Shown here one piece after another: positions 36,998 to 45,202 of a stretch of DNA of 57,715 bases (the first letter of the stretch is position 1; the number at the start of each line of letters is the position of its first letter). A model generated the notes under the pieces. The model was not told where the DNA came from. It made no database searches and saw only the letters and a list, made by a program, of their open reading frames with translations. The position numbers were made by a program, and so were the translations under genes. This DNA comes from Bacillus sp. AFS037270 (GTDB lineage Bacteria > Bacillota > Bacilli > Bacillales_B > DSM-18226), in the NCBI RefSeq assembly GCF_002585305.1, contig NZ_NUNF01000047.1, positions 1-57,715 on the forward strand, in the 5' to 3' direction.

Positions 36998-37283
36998 TGT
37001 TCTTTTTTCACTAACCTCCCTTGAAGAATCTATATAAATATCGCGCTAAAGCAGTAACCTTTAATAAAGAATTATTTGGGGTGCTAGAATTTTTTCTAAT
37101 GATTCATACCTTTCCTTATGTGAATTTGCTGACATACAATTGATTCAAACTATAGTCAGGGCAGTAAAAAGTAAACCTTTAGCCCTTGAATTAAAAACCC
37201 GTATAAAGTCATTATCTCACTTTATTATAATAAATTAAAAAGTAAATGTAGAATGAGTGACAATTTACAACAATGTCCAAACA

Positions 37284-37315
37284 AAAAAATACCTTTGATC
37301 TATAAAATCAAAGGT
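37284..37315 (-). terminator. leftward terminator downstream of the MFS gene
   Basis: A 9-bp perfect stem is followed, when read leftward, by ATTTTTTTGT. It lies 310 bases after the MFS stop codon, beyond the repeat. Confidence 0.7.
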
Positions 37316-37490
37316 CAAAGTTGAACTTAGTGGTCTAGGCTAAGTCCATTTTAGGAGGTCTAAACTCAGAAGAATTTAAACTATTATTATATTAGCAGAA
37401 AATGAATATTTATTCAATAAATTAAATAATTATACCTTTATTATCTTTGGTTGCTTTTCCATTAACCTAATGCAAACCTTATTGCATTCA

Positions 37491-37582
37491 AGCCCCCTAT
37501 ACTTTAAGTACAATTCTTCACAATGTGAAATTAAAAAAGGCGACCTTCTTCTAGAAGTATCGCCCCTATTTAGTTTCAAAAA
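37491..37582. repeat. repeat family A copy
   Basis: CTATACTTTAAGTACAATTC and TTCACAATGTGAAA are followed by AAAAAAGGCGACCTTCT and AGAAGTATCGCCC, where GGCGA pairs with TCGCC and CTTCT with AGAAG. The parts are those of family A but with the conserved right block placed before the hairpin. Confidence 0.55.
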
Positions 37583-37622
37583 TATTTCCCCCAAGCAAAC
37601 TGTTTTCGTAAAACTATCTGGC

Positions 37623-38918
37623 TTATTTTTTACCTCCACGAGACCATATCACCACTGGAATTAGTAATAAGGATAAAATCCCTCCAGTAAATGATAATGT
37701 TAGATAACTTGAACCTGCTACAATCATTCCAGACAATGCTCCGCCAGCAGCTCCTGATAACGCAATCAAAACATCCACTGTACCTTGAGTTCTAGCCCGT
37801 GTGGAAGATTTAGTTGAATCCACAATAAGTGCAGTGCCACTTATCAAACCAAAATTCCATCCTAAGCCAAGTAAAGAAAGAGCAATTATTAAAAGAACCA
37901 TAGAATCTCCTGGTGCAAATGCTGCTATTAAACCTGCCAGTAGCAACGTAGTTCCAGATGCAATAGACATCGCAGTACGCCCCAACTTATCAACAAGAAC
38001 ACCTGTAACCAGTGAAGGGAGATACATGGCACCTATATGAAAACCAATAACAAGACCTACTGCACCCAAGCCATGTCCATGATGTCTCATATGAACTGGT
38101 GTCATTGTCATAATAGCTACCATTACAATTTGAGTTAGAACCATTATCGTTGCTCCAACGATTATTCCTCTTTTGTTTTCTGTATGTTCAGTTGTTGCCA
38201 ATTGTCCTTTATCACTAACCTCTTGGTTGGTCGCTTCTATCGTTCTTGCTATAACTAATGGATCTGGACGAAGCATGATGAAAAGGACAACACCTGCTAA
38301 GATATATGCTGCTGCTGCTAAAATGAAAGGACCAGCAAGTGATGGAACACTAATAGAAAGAGCGAAATTCCCCATCACATTCACTAAATTTGGGCCTGCA
38401 ACTGCACCAAAAGTTGTAAAAACCATTGTAATACTAATAGCAGTCGCCCGTTGTTTACTGTTCGCTAAGTCCGTACCTGCATAACGAGCTTGTAAATTTG
38501 TTGCTGATCCTGCACCATAAACAAGTAGGGAAGTAAATAACAGTAATACACTATTTATTATTGCTGCCATTATGACTCCTATTGCTCCAAGTCCACCAAT
38601 CATAAAACCAGCTGATAGACCTGTACGACGACCATAGCGTTGAGAAAGTCGCCCAACAAATAATGCAGCTCCTGCTGACCCTAAAGTAAGTAAAGCTGAA
38701 GGAATTCCGGCAAACGCATCTGTACCGAGCATTTGCTGTGCAAGAAGTGCCCCCACAGTAACTCCTGCTGCTAATCCTGCACCACCAAAAATTTGTGAAA
38801 TACTTACAACGAATAATGTTCGCTTGTATAACGTTTTTTGTTTTTCTGAAGAGCGAATGTAGCTTTGTAACGAAGCTGTTTGGACGTCTAACGCTTTTAC
38901 ACTATCTTTTTGTAACAT
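37623..38918 (-). CDS. MFS transporter
   Basis: This is a 431-residue major facilitator with twelve hydrophobic segments and a charged central loop near residue 225. The motif between helices 2 and 3 is GRLSQRYGRRTG, and the helix 5 region contains GPNLVNVMGNFA. The extracellular PVHMRHHGHG stretch near residue 275 is histidine-rich. It is probably a drug or metabolite exporter. It lies 118 bases after a MocR-type regulator on the same strand, with a palindrome between them. B. subtilis has the same pairing (ydeF regulator with ydeG transporter), so control by that regulator is likely. Confidence 0.88.
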   Translation of the reverse strand: MLQKDSVKALDVQTASLQSYIRSSEKQKTLYKRTLFVVSISQIFGGAGLAAGVTVGALLAQQMLGTDAFAGIPSALLTLGSAGAALFVGRLSQRYGRRTGLSAGFMIGGLGAIGVIMAAIINSVLLLFTSLLVYGAGSATNLQARYAGTDLANSKQRATAISITMVFTTFGAVAGPNLVNVMGNFALSISVPSLAGPFILAAAAYILAGVVLFIMLRPDPLVIARTIEATNQEVSDKGQLATTEHTENKRGIIVGATIMVLTQIVMVAIMTMTPVHMRHHGHGLGAVGLVIGFHIGAMYLPSLVTGVLVDKLGRTAMSIASGTTLLLAGLIAAFAPGDSMVLLIIALSLLGLGWNFGLISGTALIVDSTKSSTRARTQGTVDVLIALSGAAGGALSGMIVAGSSYLTLSFTGGILSLLLIPVVIWSRGGKK

Positions 38919-39003
38919 TCTCTAACCTACCTTTCTAGAAACCTAATTCTATTTCTAATAAACTCCCAACTAGATTTGAATCATCATAACACGCACAAAA
39001 AAA

Positions 39004-39027
39004 CCATACAATATTATAATTGTATGG
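39004..39027. promoter_or_regulatory. palindromic operator upstream of the MFS gene
   Basis: CCATACAAT at 39004-39012 pairs perfectly with ATTGTATGG at 39019-39027 around six bases. The core ACAAT-N6-ATTGT also occurs upstream of the neighbouring MocR gene at about 40442-40460. No T tract follows on the minus strand, so an operator is more likely than a terminator. Confidence 0.6.
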
Positions 39028-39036
39028 CAAACAATA

Positions 39037-40425
39037 TTAGGTAAGACCGTTTAGCAAACGTTTAAGGATCATCAATCCTTGCTCAAGCTCTTCCAGCGTT
39101 TTTGGTGCACATACAGAAACCCTTACAGCCCTTTCTGGACATCTATTTCCAACGACAAAACGTTCAGCCGCATACACTTGTACTCCCTGCCCAGCAGCTA
39201 ACGTTTCAAATTCAGCACCTGTAATCTTGCCTGGTAATAACAACCAACGAAAGATGCCTGTTTCTACACCTAAACACGTATAGTCTGCAAAATATCGATT
39301 TACGATTTGGTTTCTGCGAATGGTTTGTTCCCGATGACCCTTAATTAACACTTCAAATTGATTCGATACAATCGTACGTGCTGTGAGTTCTGCTAATAGC
39401 GGGGAAACTGTTATATTTAAATTATAAAGTGCCTTTGAAATTGGCTCCTTAAATTGACTCGGCACTGCTACATAGGCTAGTCGTAACCCTGGTGCTAATG
39501 ACTTCGATAAACTTGCAATATAGATGACCTGTTCTGGGGCAAATGATGCGACTGCTGGAAGTGGTTTTTTGCCCAGAAGATGGTACGATGCATCTTCAAT
39601 AACGAACTGTTTATACTTTTTGGCAATTGCTGCAATCATTTTTCGATTCTCCACAGACATAAAGGAAGCTGTCGGATTATGATAATCTGGGATTAAGTAA
39701 ATACCTTTAATATTGTCATTTTTACACGCATATTCATAGGACGTCGGACTCATTTCATAGTTCTCTGATTTTATCGGTACTATCTGCACACTGAGCATTG
39801 CTGCAACAGTTTTTAAGCCCGGGTAGGTATGATGGTCAACACCAATGCGATCTCCAGGCTTACAAAGACTTGCCAATGTAGCAGCAATCGCATTTTGACC
39901 CCCATTTGCAAATAAAATGTGATCCACGGTTGTTTCAAACCCACCTCTTCGGATTAGCTTTATAGCTGCATCCTTTTGCCAAAGGTCTTCTCCTGCCCGA
40001 CCACAACCAAACCATTTTTCATAATCTGTCTCTTGCAGCATACTTTTTAGTTGAAGTAGCAATGGCTCGTATGAAGCATTATCTGGTAGTGTTGCTCCCA
40101 TTTCAATTAAATGCTTCGGCTTTGTATCTTCAAGTAAATACGCATTCGATAACGCATCATACGATACAAATGTGCCACTTCCAACAGATGCACTTAGCAA
40201 GCCCTTTAACTCACAAACTTTAAAAGCTTTTGAAATAGTACTTAAATTTAAATCCAAATAATCAGCCAGTTCTCTCTGTGGAGGAAGTTTTGTTCCAGGT
40301 AATAAGACTCCGTTTACTATATCCTGTTCCAATTGCCCAGCGAGTGCTTGATAAATAGGCTTTTTAGTTTTATCAATCGATGGCTTCCAACTCATCGGAT
40401 AGTTTTCAAAAGAATTAATTGGCAT
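39037..40425 (-). CDS. MocR-family regulator (GntR helix-turn-helix plus aminotransferase domain)
   Basis: This is a 462-residue fusion regulator. Residues 15-80 form a GntR winged helix (GTKLPPQRELADYLDLNLST then ISKAFKVCELKGLL). The rest is an aminotransferase-like domain with the pyridoxal-phosphate lysine in YIASLSKSLAPGLRLAYV near residue 305 and the aspartate-asparagine pocket in YLIPDYHNPTASF and VIEDASYH. Such proteins sense an amino compound or PLP derivative rather than catalyse. The ATG at 40425 follows AAGGATG by nine bases; the ATG at 40434 overlaps that site. Its target is probably the downstream MFS gene and itself, through ACAAT-N6-ATTGT palindromes. Confidence 0.92.
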   Translation of the reverse strand: MPINSFENYPMSWKPSIDKTKKPIYQALAGQLEQDIVNGVLLPGTKLPPQRELADYLDLNLSTISKAFKVCELKGLLSASVGSGTFVSYDALSNAYLLEDTKPKHLIEMGATLPDNASYEPLLLQLKSMLQETDYEKWFGCGRAGEDLWQKDAAIKLIRRGGFETTVDHILFANGGQNAIAATLASLCKPGDRIGVDHHTYPGLKTVAAMLSVQIVPIKSENYEMSPTSYEYACKNDNIKGIYLIPDYHNPTASFMSVENRKMIAAIAKKYKQFVIEDASYHLLGKKPLPAVASFAPEQVIYIASLSKSLAPGLRLAYVAVPSQFKEPISKALYNLNITVSPLLAELTARTIVSNQFEVLIKGHREQTIRRNQIVNRYFADYTCLGVETGIFRWLLLPGKITGAEFETLAAGQGVQVYAAERFVVGNRCPERAVRVSVCAPKTLEELEQGLMILKRLLNGLT

Positions 40426-40439
40426 GATACGCATCCTTT

Positions 40440-40482
40440 TTCACACAATTATATGATTGTGCGGTTTATAAAACAATTATAA
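40440..40482. promoter_or_regulatory. palindromic operator upstream of the MocR gene
   Basis: CACAATTATATGATTGTG is an ACAAT-N6-ATTGT palindrome about 15 bases before the MocR start. An extra half-site-like ACAATTATAAT follows. The same motif lies before the MFS gene. Confidence 0.55.
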
Positions 40483-40716
40483 TTTTCTTTACTATTATGC
40501 CTTTTAGTGAATATCCGAGTAGCATTCTTTTTCTTACTTAATTATTTCGAAAATAGCAACCTGCCCAATAGTTTAAATACATTCCTTCCCAATCTTGGTT
40601 GATAATTAAAAAAATTCTCTTGGTAGTTAAGTTGTTGAAAGTCTCTTTAATGAACTATCACTGGTAATAACATTTAAAAATTCATTGTAATCTTCATACC
40701 TGAACATGTTAAATAT

Positions 40717-40850
40717 ATTTGGGTGATTTAGCAGCCATTGATTTTATAGTCTTTACTGCGATATGAGCAGTTTCCTGTTTAGGAAAACCGAATACACCCG
40801 TTGAGATCGCACAGAAAGTAATAATTTTAATATCTTCCATTTCGTTGCTA
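40717..40850 (-). pseudogene. C-terminal fragment of a macrodomain protein (ADP-ribose hydrolase type)
   Basis: The minus strand reads EDIKIITFCAISTGVFGFPK then QETAHIAVKTIKSMAAKSPK and a stop. AISTGVFGFP is the ADP-ribose phosphate loop of macrodomains (YmdB type). Sequence upstream does not continue the domain, so the first two thirds have been lost. The rest of the gap 40426-41066 has no gene. Confidence 0.7.
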
Positions 40851-40961
40851 ATTAGAGGAAAGAAATATAACAAGAAGCTTATTCATCCCTTTGCTGCATT
40901 ACGTACTTTTCCTGCCGTATGTGTATCTCAAAAGCATTTTTCATCAGCTGTACCTCCTTAA

Positions 40962-40996
40962 CAAAAAACCGACCTTTTTTCATACCAAGGTCGGTT
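40962..40996 (-). terminator. terminator of the NmrA-type reductase gene
   Basis: Read leftward, ACCGACCTT and its partner AAGGTCGGT form a perfect stem followed by TTTTTTGTT. It lies 70 bases after the stop codon of the reductase gene. Confidence 0.85.
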
Positions 40997-41066
40997 TGTC
41001 ATGATCATTCATTAAAAACTAGAACCCCTCAAGTTTCCTGAAACAGGGATTTTAGTCTCAACTATT

Positions 41067-41939
41067 TTATTTTGTTTGTGAAATTACATTAACAAGTTGG
41101 GTCAGTGCTTCGTTGATCGGCGTAACTGGACGACCAAGAACTTTCTCAAAATCATTGCTTTCAACTTCTAGTGAACCATTTCTAATGCTCTCTTGAATTC
41201 CAACTACAATCGGAATCACAAAATCAGGTAGACCTAAGCCTTTCATGATCTCTGCATATTTTTCGTCACTAACTTGTTGTACGGGTATTTCTTTACCCAA
41301 TACAGCACCAAGAGCTAACGCCAATTCTTCTTGAGTTAAAAGGGGACCTGAAAGTTCATAAACAGTATTTTCGTGACCGTTTCCAATAAGAACCGCTGCC
41401 GCTGCATCTGCGTAATCTTGTTGCAGTGCCCAGCCTACTTTACCTTCTCCAGCAGAAGTTACCCATGGAGCTCCTGTCATAGCACCTTGAATGCTTCCAA
41501 TTTCGTTTTCCAAATACCAATTGTTACGCAAGAAAGAATATGGGATACACGTCTTAATGATGGCTGCTTCTGTCGCAACATGAGGTGGAGCCATTAAATT
41601 TTTGCTTTCTGTTGCATTTGCCAAGCTTGTGTAAGCAATAAATTTTACCCCTGCACGCTCAGCTGCTTGGACAGCATTAGTATGTTGATGAATTCTTGTT
41701 TCATTGTCACCATCCGCAGAAATAATTAATAAGCGGTCAATCCCTTTAAAAGCATGATCTAAGTTTTGCGGTCGGTCAAAATCTCCTTGACGAACTTCCA
41801 CTCCCCGAGCACGAAGTCCTTCTGCTTTCTCTGGATTTCGAACACTCACTGCCAGCTCACTTGCAGGTATAGTTTTCAATAATGAATCTACCACTTTTGA
41901 ACCTAATTTCCCTGTTGCTCCAGTAACTAATATTTTCAT
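41067..41939 (-). CDS. NmrA/QorB-like NAD(P)-binding oxidoreductase
   Basis: This 290-residue protein is an atypical short-chain dehydrogenase. The nucleotide-binding start MKILVTGATGKLGSKVVDSL is followed by AVSVRNPEKAEGL, GVEVRQGDFDRPQNLDHAF and YTSLANATESK. This order is typical of NmrA-like proteins and E. coli quinone oxidoreductase QorB. The start at 41939 has GGAGGG seven bases upstream; the longer frame from 41957 includes that site and is rejected. It diverges from an ArsR-type regulator, and the intergenic region holds a perfect 16-bp inverted repeat. It may reduce quinones or sense the NADP redox state; the substrate is not known. Confidence 0.88.
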   Translation of the reverse strand: MKILVTGATGKLGSKVVDSLLKTIPASELAVSVRNPEKAEGLRARGVEVRQGDFDRPQNLDHAFKGIDRLLIISADGDNETRIHQHTNAVQAAERAGVKFIAYTSLANATESKNLMAPPHVATEAAIIKTCIPYSFLRNNWYLENEIGSIQGAMTGAPWVTSAGEGKVGWALQQDYADAAAAVLIGNGHENTVYELSGPLLTQEELALALGAVLGKEIPVQQVSDEKYAEIMKGLGLPDFVIPIVVGIQESIRNGSLEVESNDFEKVLGRPVTPINEALTQLVNVISQTK

Positions 41940-41970
41940 TAATATTCCCTCCATCATTTCATTTGCAACA

Positions 41971-42013
41971 ATATTGAATACATGTATTCATTTTAGTTAC
42001 ATGTATTCAATAT
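41971..42013. promoter_or_regulatory. perfect 16-bp inverted repeat in the divergent promoter region
   Basis: ATATTGAATACATGTA at 41971-41986 is matched exactly by TACATGTATTCAATAT at 41998-42013. Each arm contains the smaller palindrome-forming TACATGTA core. It lies 32 bases before the reductase start and about 75 before arsR, the right place for a shared operator. Confidence 0.75.
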
Positions 42014-42087
42014 GTCAACAGGTAAAATACTATTTATTTAATTATCAAAATTGACATATCGAAAAAAATCGATATATAATATAAAAC

Positions 42088-42402
42088 ATGGAACCAATCG
42101 ATGTATTTAAGGCGTTATCAAACGAAACTCGGCTTAACATTTTACAGTGGTTGAAGGAACCAGAGAAGCATTTCCCTAAACAAGGCGCTCACCTGCCAAA
42201 GGAGGTAAGCTACAAAGGCGGAGTATGTGTTGGGGATATTCAAGAAAAGGCCAAAGCTTCTCAATCTACGGTTTCACACTACTTAAATATGATGCAAAAA
42301 GCTGGTCTGCTCGAATCTGTTCGTTATGGTCAATGGACTTATTATAGAAGAAACGAAGAATTCATTCGTCAGTTGGCCGAATATTTTAAAACAGAAATCT
42401 GA
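42088..42402 (+). CDS. ArsR-family transcriptional regulator
   Basis: This is a 104-residue winged-helix protein. It begins MEPIDVFKALSNETRLNILQ, the classic ArsR start, then KGGVCVGDIQEKAKASQSTV and SHYLNMMQKAGLL form the recognition helix, and VRYGQWTYYRRNEEF is the wing. One cysteine at about residue 53 could sense thiols or oxidants, but the arsenic-type CxC motif is absent, so metal sensing is unlikely. It precedes two YdcZ membrane proteins and diverges from the NmrA-type reductase. A terminator hairpin overlaps its end, so the downstream genes may be expressed at a lower level. Confidence 0.9.
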   Translation: MEPIDVFKALSNETRLNILQWLKEPEKHFPKQGAHLPKEVSYKGGVCVGDIQEKAKASQSTVSHYLNMMQKAGLLESVRYGQWTYYRRNEEFIRQLAEYFKTEI

Positions 42403-42423
42403 GTTGGGTGATTTCTGTTTTTT
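42388..42423 (+). terminator. terminator between arsR and the ydcZ pair
   Basis: AAACAGAAAT within the last codons of arsR pairs with ATTTCTGTTT, followed by TTTT. It should stop many transcripts before the ydcZ genes, whose own promoter may lie in the 60 bases after it. Confidence 0.8.
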
Positions 42424-42486
42424 ATCAAACAATATATCGATTATTCTAGATATTTATTTATAGAGATACTTAGGAGGGTTTATCGA

Positions 42487-42915
42487 ATGCGTTACTTCTC
42501 GTATATACTAGCGTTATTTGCAGGGGCAGCACTTAGTTTTGAAGGAGCTTTCTACGGTGAACTAGGGAAAACAATAGGACAATTGGAAACTAGTTTTTAT
42601 AACTTCTTTATGGGTTCGATCATCATGGGATTATTATGGATATTCTTTGGAAAAGGTAAACTTTCCTATGCTGTTGAAGCTCCTAAATGGTCTTTACTTG
42701 GTGGTGTCTTAGGGGTTGTTTATTTAACATCTATAGTGGTTAGTGTTCCTTTTGTTGGTGTTGGGATCACCATGGTGGCAGTCATTATTGGTCAACTGGT
42801 CATGAGTATGGTTATTGAACATTATGGTTGGCTAGGTAGCAAAAAAACAAGAATCAACAGAGAGAAAATATTTGCTGTTATTTCAATGATTATCGCACTT
42901 ATTTTAGTAAACTAG
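42487..42915 (+). CDS. YdcZ (DUF606) family membrane protein, first of a pair
   Basis: This is a 142-residue protein with about five hydrophobic segments, matching the half-size DMT-like YdcZ family. ALSFEGAFYGELGKTIG near residue 16 and FYNFFMGSIIMGLLWIFFGK near 38 are followed by the APKWSLLGGVLGVVYLTSIV segment. AGGAGG precedes the ATG with ordinary spacing. It is followed after 11 bases by a paralogue of similar size; paired genes of this type are thought to form a heteromeric small-molecule transporter. The link to an ArsR regulator suggests inducible export, but the substrate is unknown. Confidence 0.86.
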   Translation: MRYFSYILALFAGAALSFEGAFYGELGKTIGQLETSFYNFFMGSIIMGLLWIFFGKGKLSYAVEAPKWSLLGGVLGVVYLTSIVVSVPFVGVGITMVAVIIGQLVMSMVIEHYGWLGSKKTRINREKIFAVISMIIALILVN

Positions 42916-42926
42916 GAGGTCTAAAG

Positions 42927-43424
42927 ATGGGTATATTTATGATTCTATTTATCTTATTTGGAGGTATCACACTAAGCGCACAATCGTCTATCAATGGTAC
43001 ATTCAGTCGAAAAGCAGGAACTATTGAAACTACACTATTAACCTTTCTAATCGGGACAATGTTTTTAACCATTTTTATTATCTTTTTTGGCCAAGGAAAT
43101 TTGCTTGCCATTCTAGATGCACCTAAATGGCAATTAAGTGCCGCATTCTTAGGCACCATGTACTTACTTCTTACGGTCATGGCGGTACCAAGAATTGGTG
43201 TCATAGCAACTAATATTGCTGGTATTGCTGGTCAGCTTGTAATCGGTGTGCTAATTGATCATTTTGGGTGGTTTAATAGTTTAGTAATTGCCCTAGATAT
43301 GAAACGTGCCTTCGCATTACTATTTATGATTGTTGCCCTTTATTTTATCTATAAAGGAAATAAACGCTCAAGCGGACAAACAGATGCGCAAAATTTAAAT
43401 GAACCAAAAGCAGCAAACCTCTAA
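42927..43424 (+). CDS. YdcZ (DUF606) family membrane protein, second of a pair
   Basis: This is a 165-residue paralogue of the preceding gene, with the same layout: SINGTFSRKAGTIETTLLTF, then LIGTMFLTIFIIFFGQGN and DAPKWQLSAAFLGTMYLLLT, five membrane segments and a polar 25-residue tail. AGGAGG lies seven bases before the ATG. It is the last gene of the arsR-ydcZ-ydcZ cluster. A family A repeat follows at 43528-43612 and its hairpin could act as the terminator. Confidence 0.86.
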   Translation: MGIFMILFILFGGITLSAQSSINGTFSRKAGTIETTLLTFLIGTMFLTIFIIFFGQGNLLAILDAPKWQLSAAFLGTMYLLLTVMAVPRIGVIATNIAGIAGQLVIGVLIDHFGWFNSLVIALDMKRAFALLFMIVALYFIYKGNKRSSGQTDAQNLNEPKAANL

Positions 43425-43527
43425 AATAAAGGTTGTAGCGTATATTGGTTTATGTTAAATAAAGGTTATTGTATTCACAAACTTCATACTTCCCTGCGAT
43501 ATAATATTTTTCCATATTTCAACTGCC

Positions 43528-43612
43528 TTCAGTTATTTATAAATTACCACATTTTCTTTAAATAACTTCACCCGGTAGTCGAATAAGAAAACGGCTGCAT
43601 TTTAAGCAGCCT
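43528..43612. repeat. repeat family A copy
   Basis: TTCAGTTATTTATAAATTAC and CACATTTTCTTTAAATAACT match the copy at 57119 almost base for base. GAATAAGAAAA then leads into a hairpin, GGCTGC (43593-43598) with GCAGCC (43606-43611), whose sequence differs from other copies while pairing is kept. Confidence 0.65.
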
Positions 43613-43658
43613 GATCTTTACGGAATGCACCACACTATTTGAAGAGAGTATAAAGAAT

Positions 43659-44036
43659 TTAAAGTATTACACCTGAAAAATCCCCTTTTAATACTTCCTT
43701 TTCATTCTGATTTTTACATAAAAAGGATGCCATAATAGCTGTTCTATTATTTTCTTGCCTTTCATATTTTTCAATTTTAACTTCACAAATTATTGTATCT
43801 GCCGTAAACACAGGTCTTAAAAACTCAAAATTCATTGTACGAGCCAGAACGTTATAATCTCCACCTATTTTTGTTGGCAGAGTTGCCGTTAATAACCCTT
43901 GAATGACAAGTCTCCCCTGTTCATCTGGTGTTTTATGATGAATCCCTTCATCACCTGAAATCTCTGTAAATAATTCAACATCCCTTACCGTAAAAGTCCG
44001 TTCAAACGATATGATATCTCCTGCTTTTAATGGCAT
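43659..44036 (-). CDS. MaoC-like hotdog dehydratase domain protein
   Basis: This 125-residue protein has the hotdog-fold pattern of MaoC-like (R)-specific enoyl-CoA hydratases: GDIISFERTFTVRDVELFTE at residues 6-25, SGDEGIHHKTPDEQGRLVIQ near 27 with a histidine pair in place of the usual NPIH, and GLLTATLPTKIGG after it. The catalytic aspartate and histidine (SGDEGIHH) are present. The start at 44036 follows GAGAGGGGAT; the frame from 44054 runs through it. It may hydrate short enoyl-CoA or act in an unknown thioester reaction. It stands alone. Confidence 0.75.
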   Translation of the reverse strand: MPLKAGDIISFERTFTVRDVELFTEISGDEGIHHKTPDEQGRLVIQGLLTATLPTKIGGDYNVLARTMNFEFLRPVFTADTIICEVKIEKYERQENNRTAIMASFLCKNQNEKEVLKGDFSGVIL

Positions 44037-44188
44037 ATAAATATCCCCTCTCAAGGTTTTATGCTTTATGGGTAATGGTAATCTGAATATTACAAAAATA
44101 TTAAATAATATTCAACTTTCCTGCTTTGTAAGTAAAAAAGAGACTGATTCGTAAGTATAGTATTGTTCTGGAGTTATGTGAGAAAATC

Positions 44189-45157
44189 TTAAGGTATCCA
44201 ATTTCTTGGTTTTATGTTCTTATTCATCCATTTCTTTTGTGGTGCTTGGTAAGGGATGGTGGCGATTAAATGATTATTGTTCCAATTTGCGGCTCCAGAA
44301 CGAATCATTTCATCGAGCAAGATTTGAATAAATTCTTCTGGCTGAAGCTGGAAAAAGTAGCATACAAAATCATGGAACCAACCACACTTTAGGAGATAGT
44401 TATTGATTTCTTCTTTCGCCAATCCGTTTTTTATAATTAATGTGAATGAAAAAATCCTCTTGCAGGCATGCCATGAAACTTTTTCTGGTGCCTTGAGCCA
44501 CTTTTCAAACCGTTTCCTTGCTGCATCAATGGTAGACATAGGATTCTCCATTTGAGGTCCATGTCCCGAATATGCATGTTGAAGTCTTAGCATCGATAAC
44601 CGATCCAAACTTTCCATCGATCGTTGGATCGATGAAACACCCTCTCGAAAGATATTTAACCATCCGATATCATTTTTGTGAAAGAGATCCCCGCAAATTA
44701 AAGTCTCTTCTTCAGGTTCATATAAAGAAATATGCCCTAACGAATGTCCCGGTGTGTGCAAGACTCTCAAGGTTCTACTTCCTGTGGTAATGTCATCATT
44801 ATCTCTGAGCTTCCTATCGACTAGATAAGGTTCTACAGGCTGATCCAACCATTCTGCACTACAGGCTTCAGGGTTACAGGAATTTATTAAGTCGGCGTCC
44901 CATTTATGAGCAGCAATCGTTACCCCATAATTATTTTGAAGATGAAAATTGCCTCCAACATGGTCACTATGATAGTGCGTGTTTACAATAAGGTGTAACT
45001 CATCTGGAGAAATGCCTGCTTCTTTAATTAAGTGCTCTGTTTCTTTTGCATCACTCCCAAAACCAGTATCAATAAGGATCGGGAGCTCATCCTTGATAAG
45101 AATCATATTTGCACTTGGAAATTTTCTTTCAAAGAAAATAATATTGGATTTTTTCAT
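44189..45157 (-). CDS. metallo-beta-lactamase-fold hydrolase
   Basis: This is a 322-residue MBL-fold protein. The metal-binding motif is NTHYHSDHVGGNFHL near residue 60 (HxHxDH), the next histidine lies in HTPGHSLGHISLY near 135, and the bridging aspartate lies in LICGDLFHKND near 155. A final histidine is in YSGHGPQ near 195. The C-terminal 110 residues form a helical domain seen in hydrolases acting on lactones or thioesters. GGAGGGAGAGCCT precedes the ATG at 45157. The substrate is unknown. It is followed on the same strand by no close partner and preceded by an AraC regulator gene 45 bases away. Confidence 0.88.
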   Translation of the reverse strand: MKKSNIIFFERKFPSANMILIKDELPILIDTGFGSDAKETEHLIKEAGISPDELHLIVNTHYHSDHVGGNFHLQNNYGVTIAAHKWDADLINSCNPEACSAEWLDQPVEPYLVDRKLRDNDDITTGSRTLRVLHTPGHSLGHISLYEPEEETLICGDLFHKNDIGWLNIFREGVSSIQRSMESLDRLSMLRLQHAYSGHGPQMENPMSTIDAARKRFEKWLKAPEKVSWHACKRIFSFTLIIKNGLAKEEINNYLLKCGWFHDFVCYFFQLQPEEFIQILLDEMIRSGAANWNNNHLIATIPYQAPQKKWMNKNIKPRNWIP

Positions 45158-45202
45158 AGGCTCTCCCTCCTTATATTTCAATGACTAAACAAAAACTTCT
45201 TC

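Larger units (their letters stand above)
36998..37622. other. gap with terminators and a family A repeat
   Basis: No intact gene is visible. A perfect hairpin (ACCTTTGAT with ATCAAAGGT, 37291-37315) is preceded by AAAAAAAT on the plus strand, so it terminates leftward transcription from the MFS gene. A family A repeat with its hairpin follows at 37491-37582. Confidence 0.5.
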
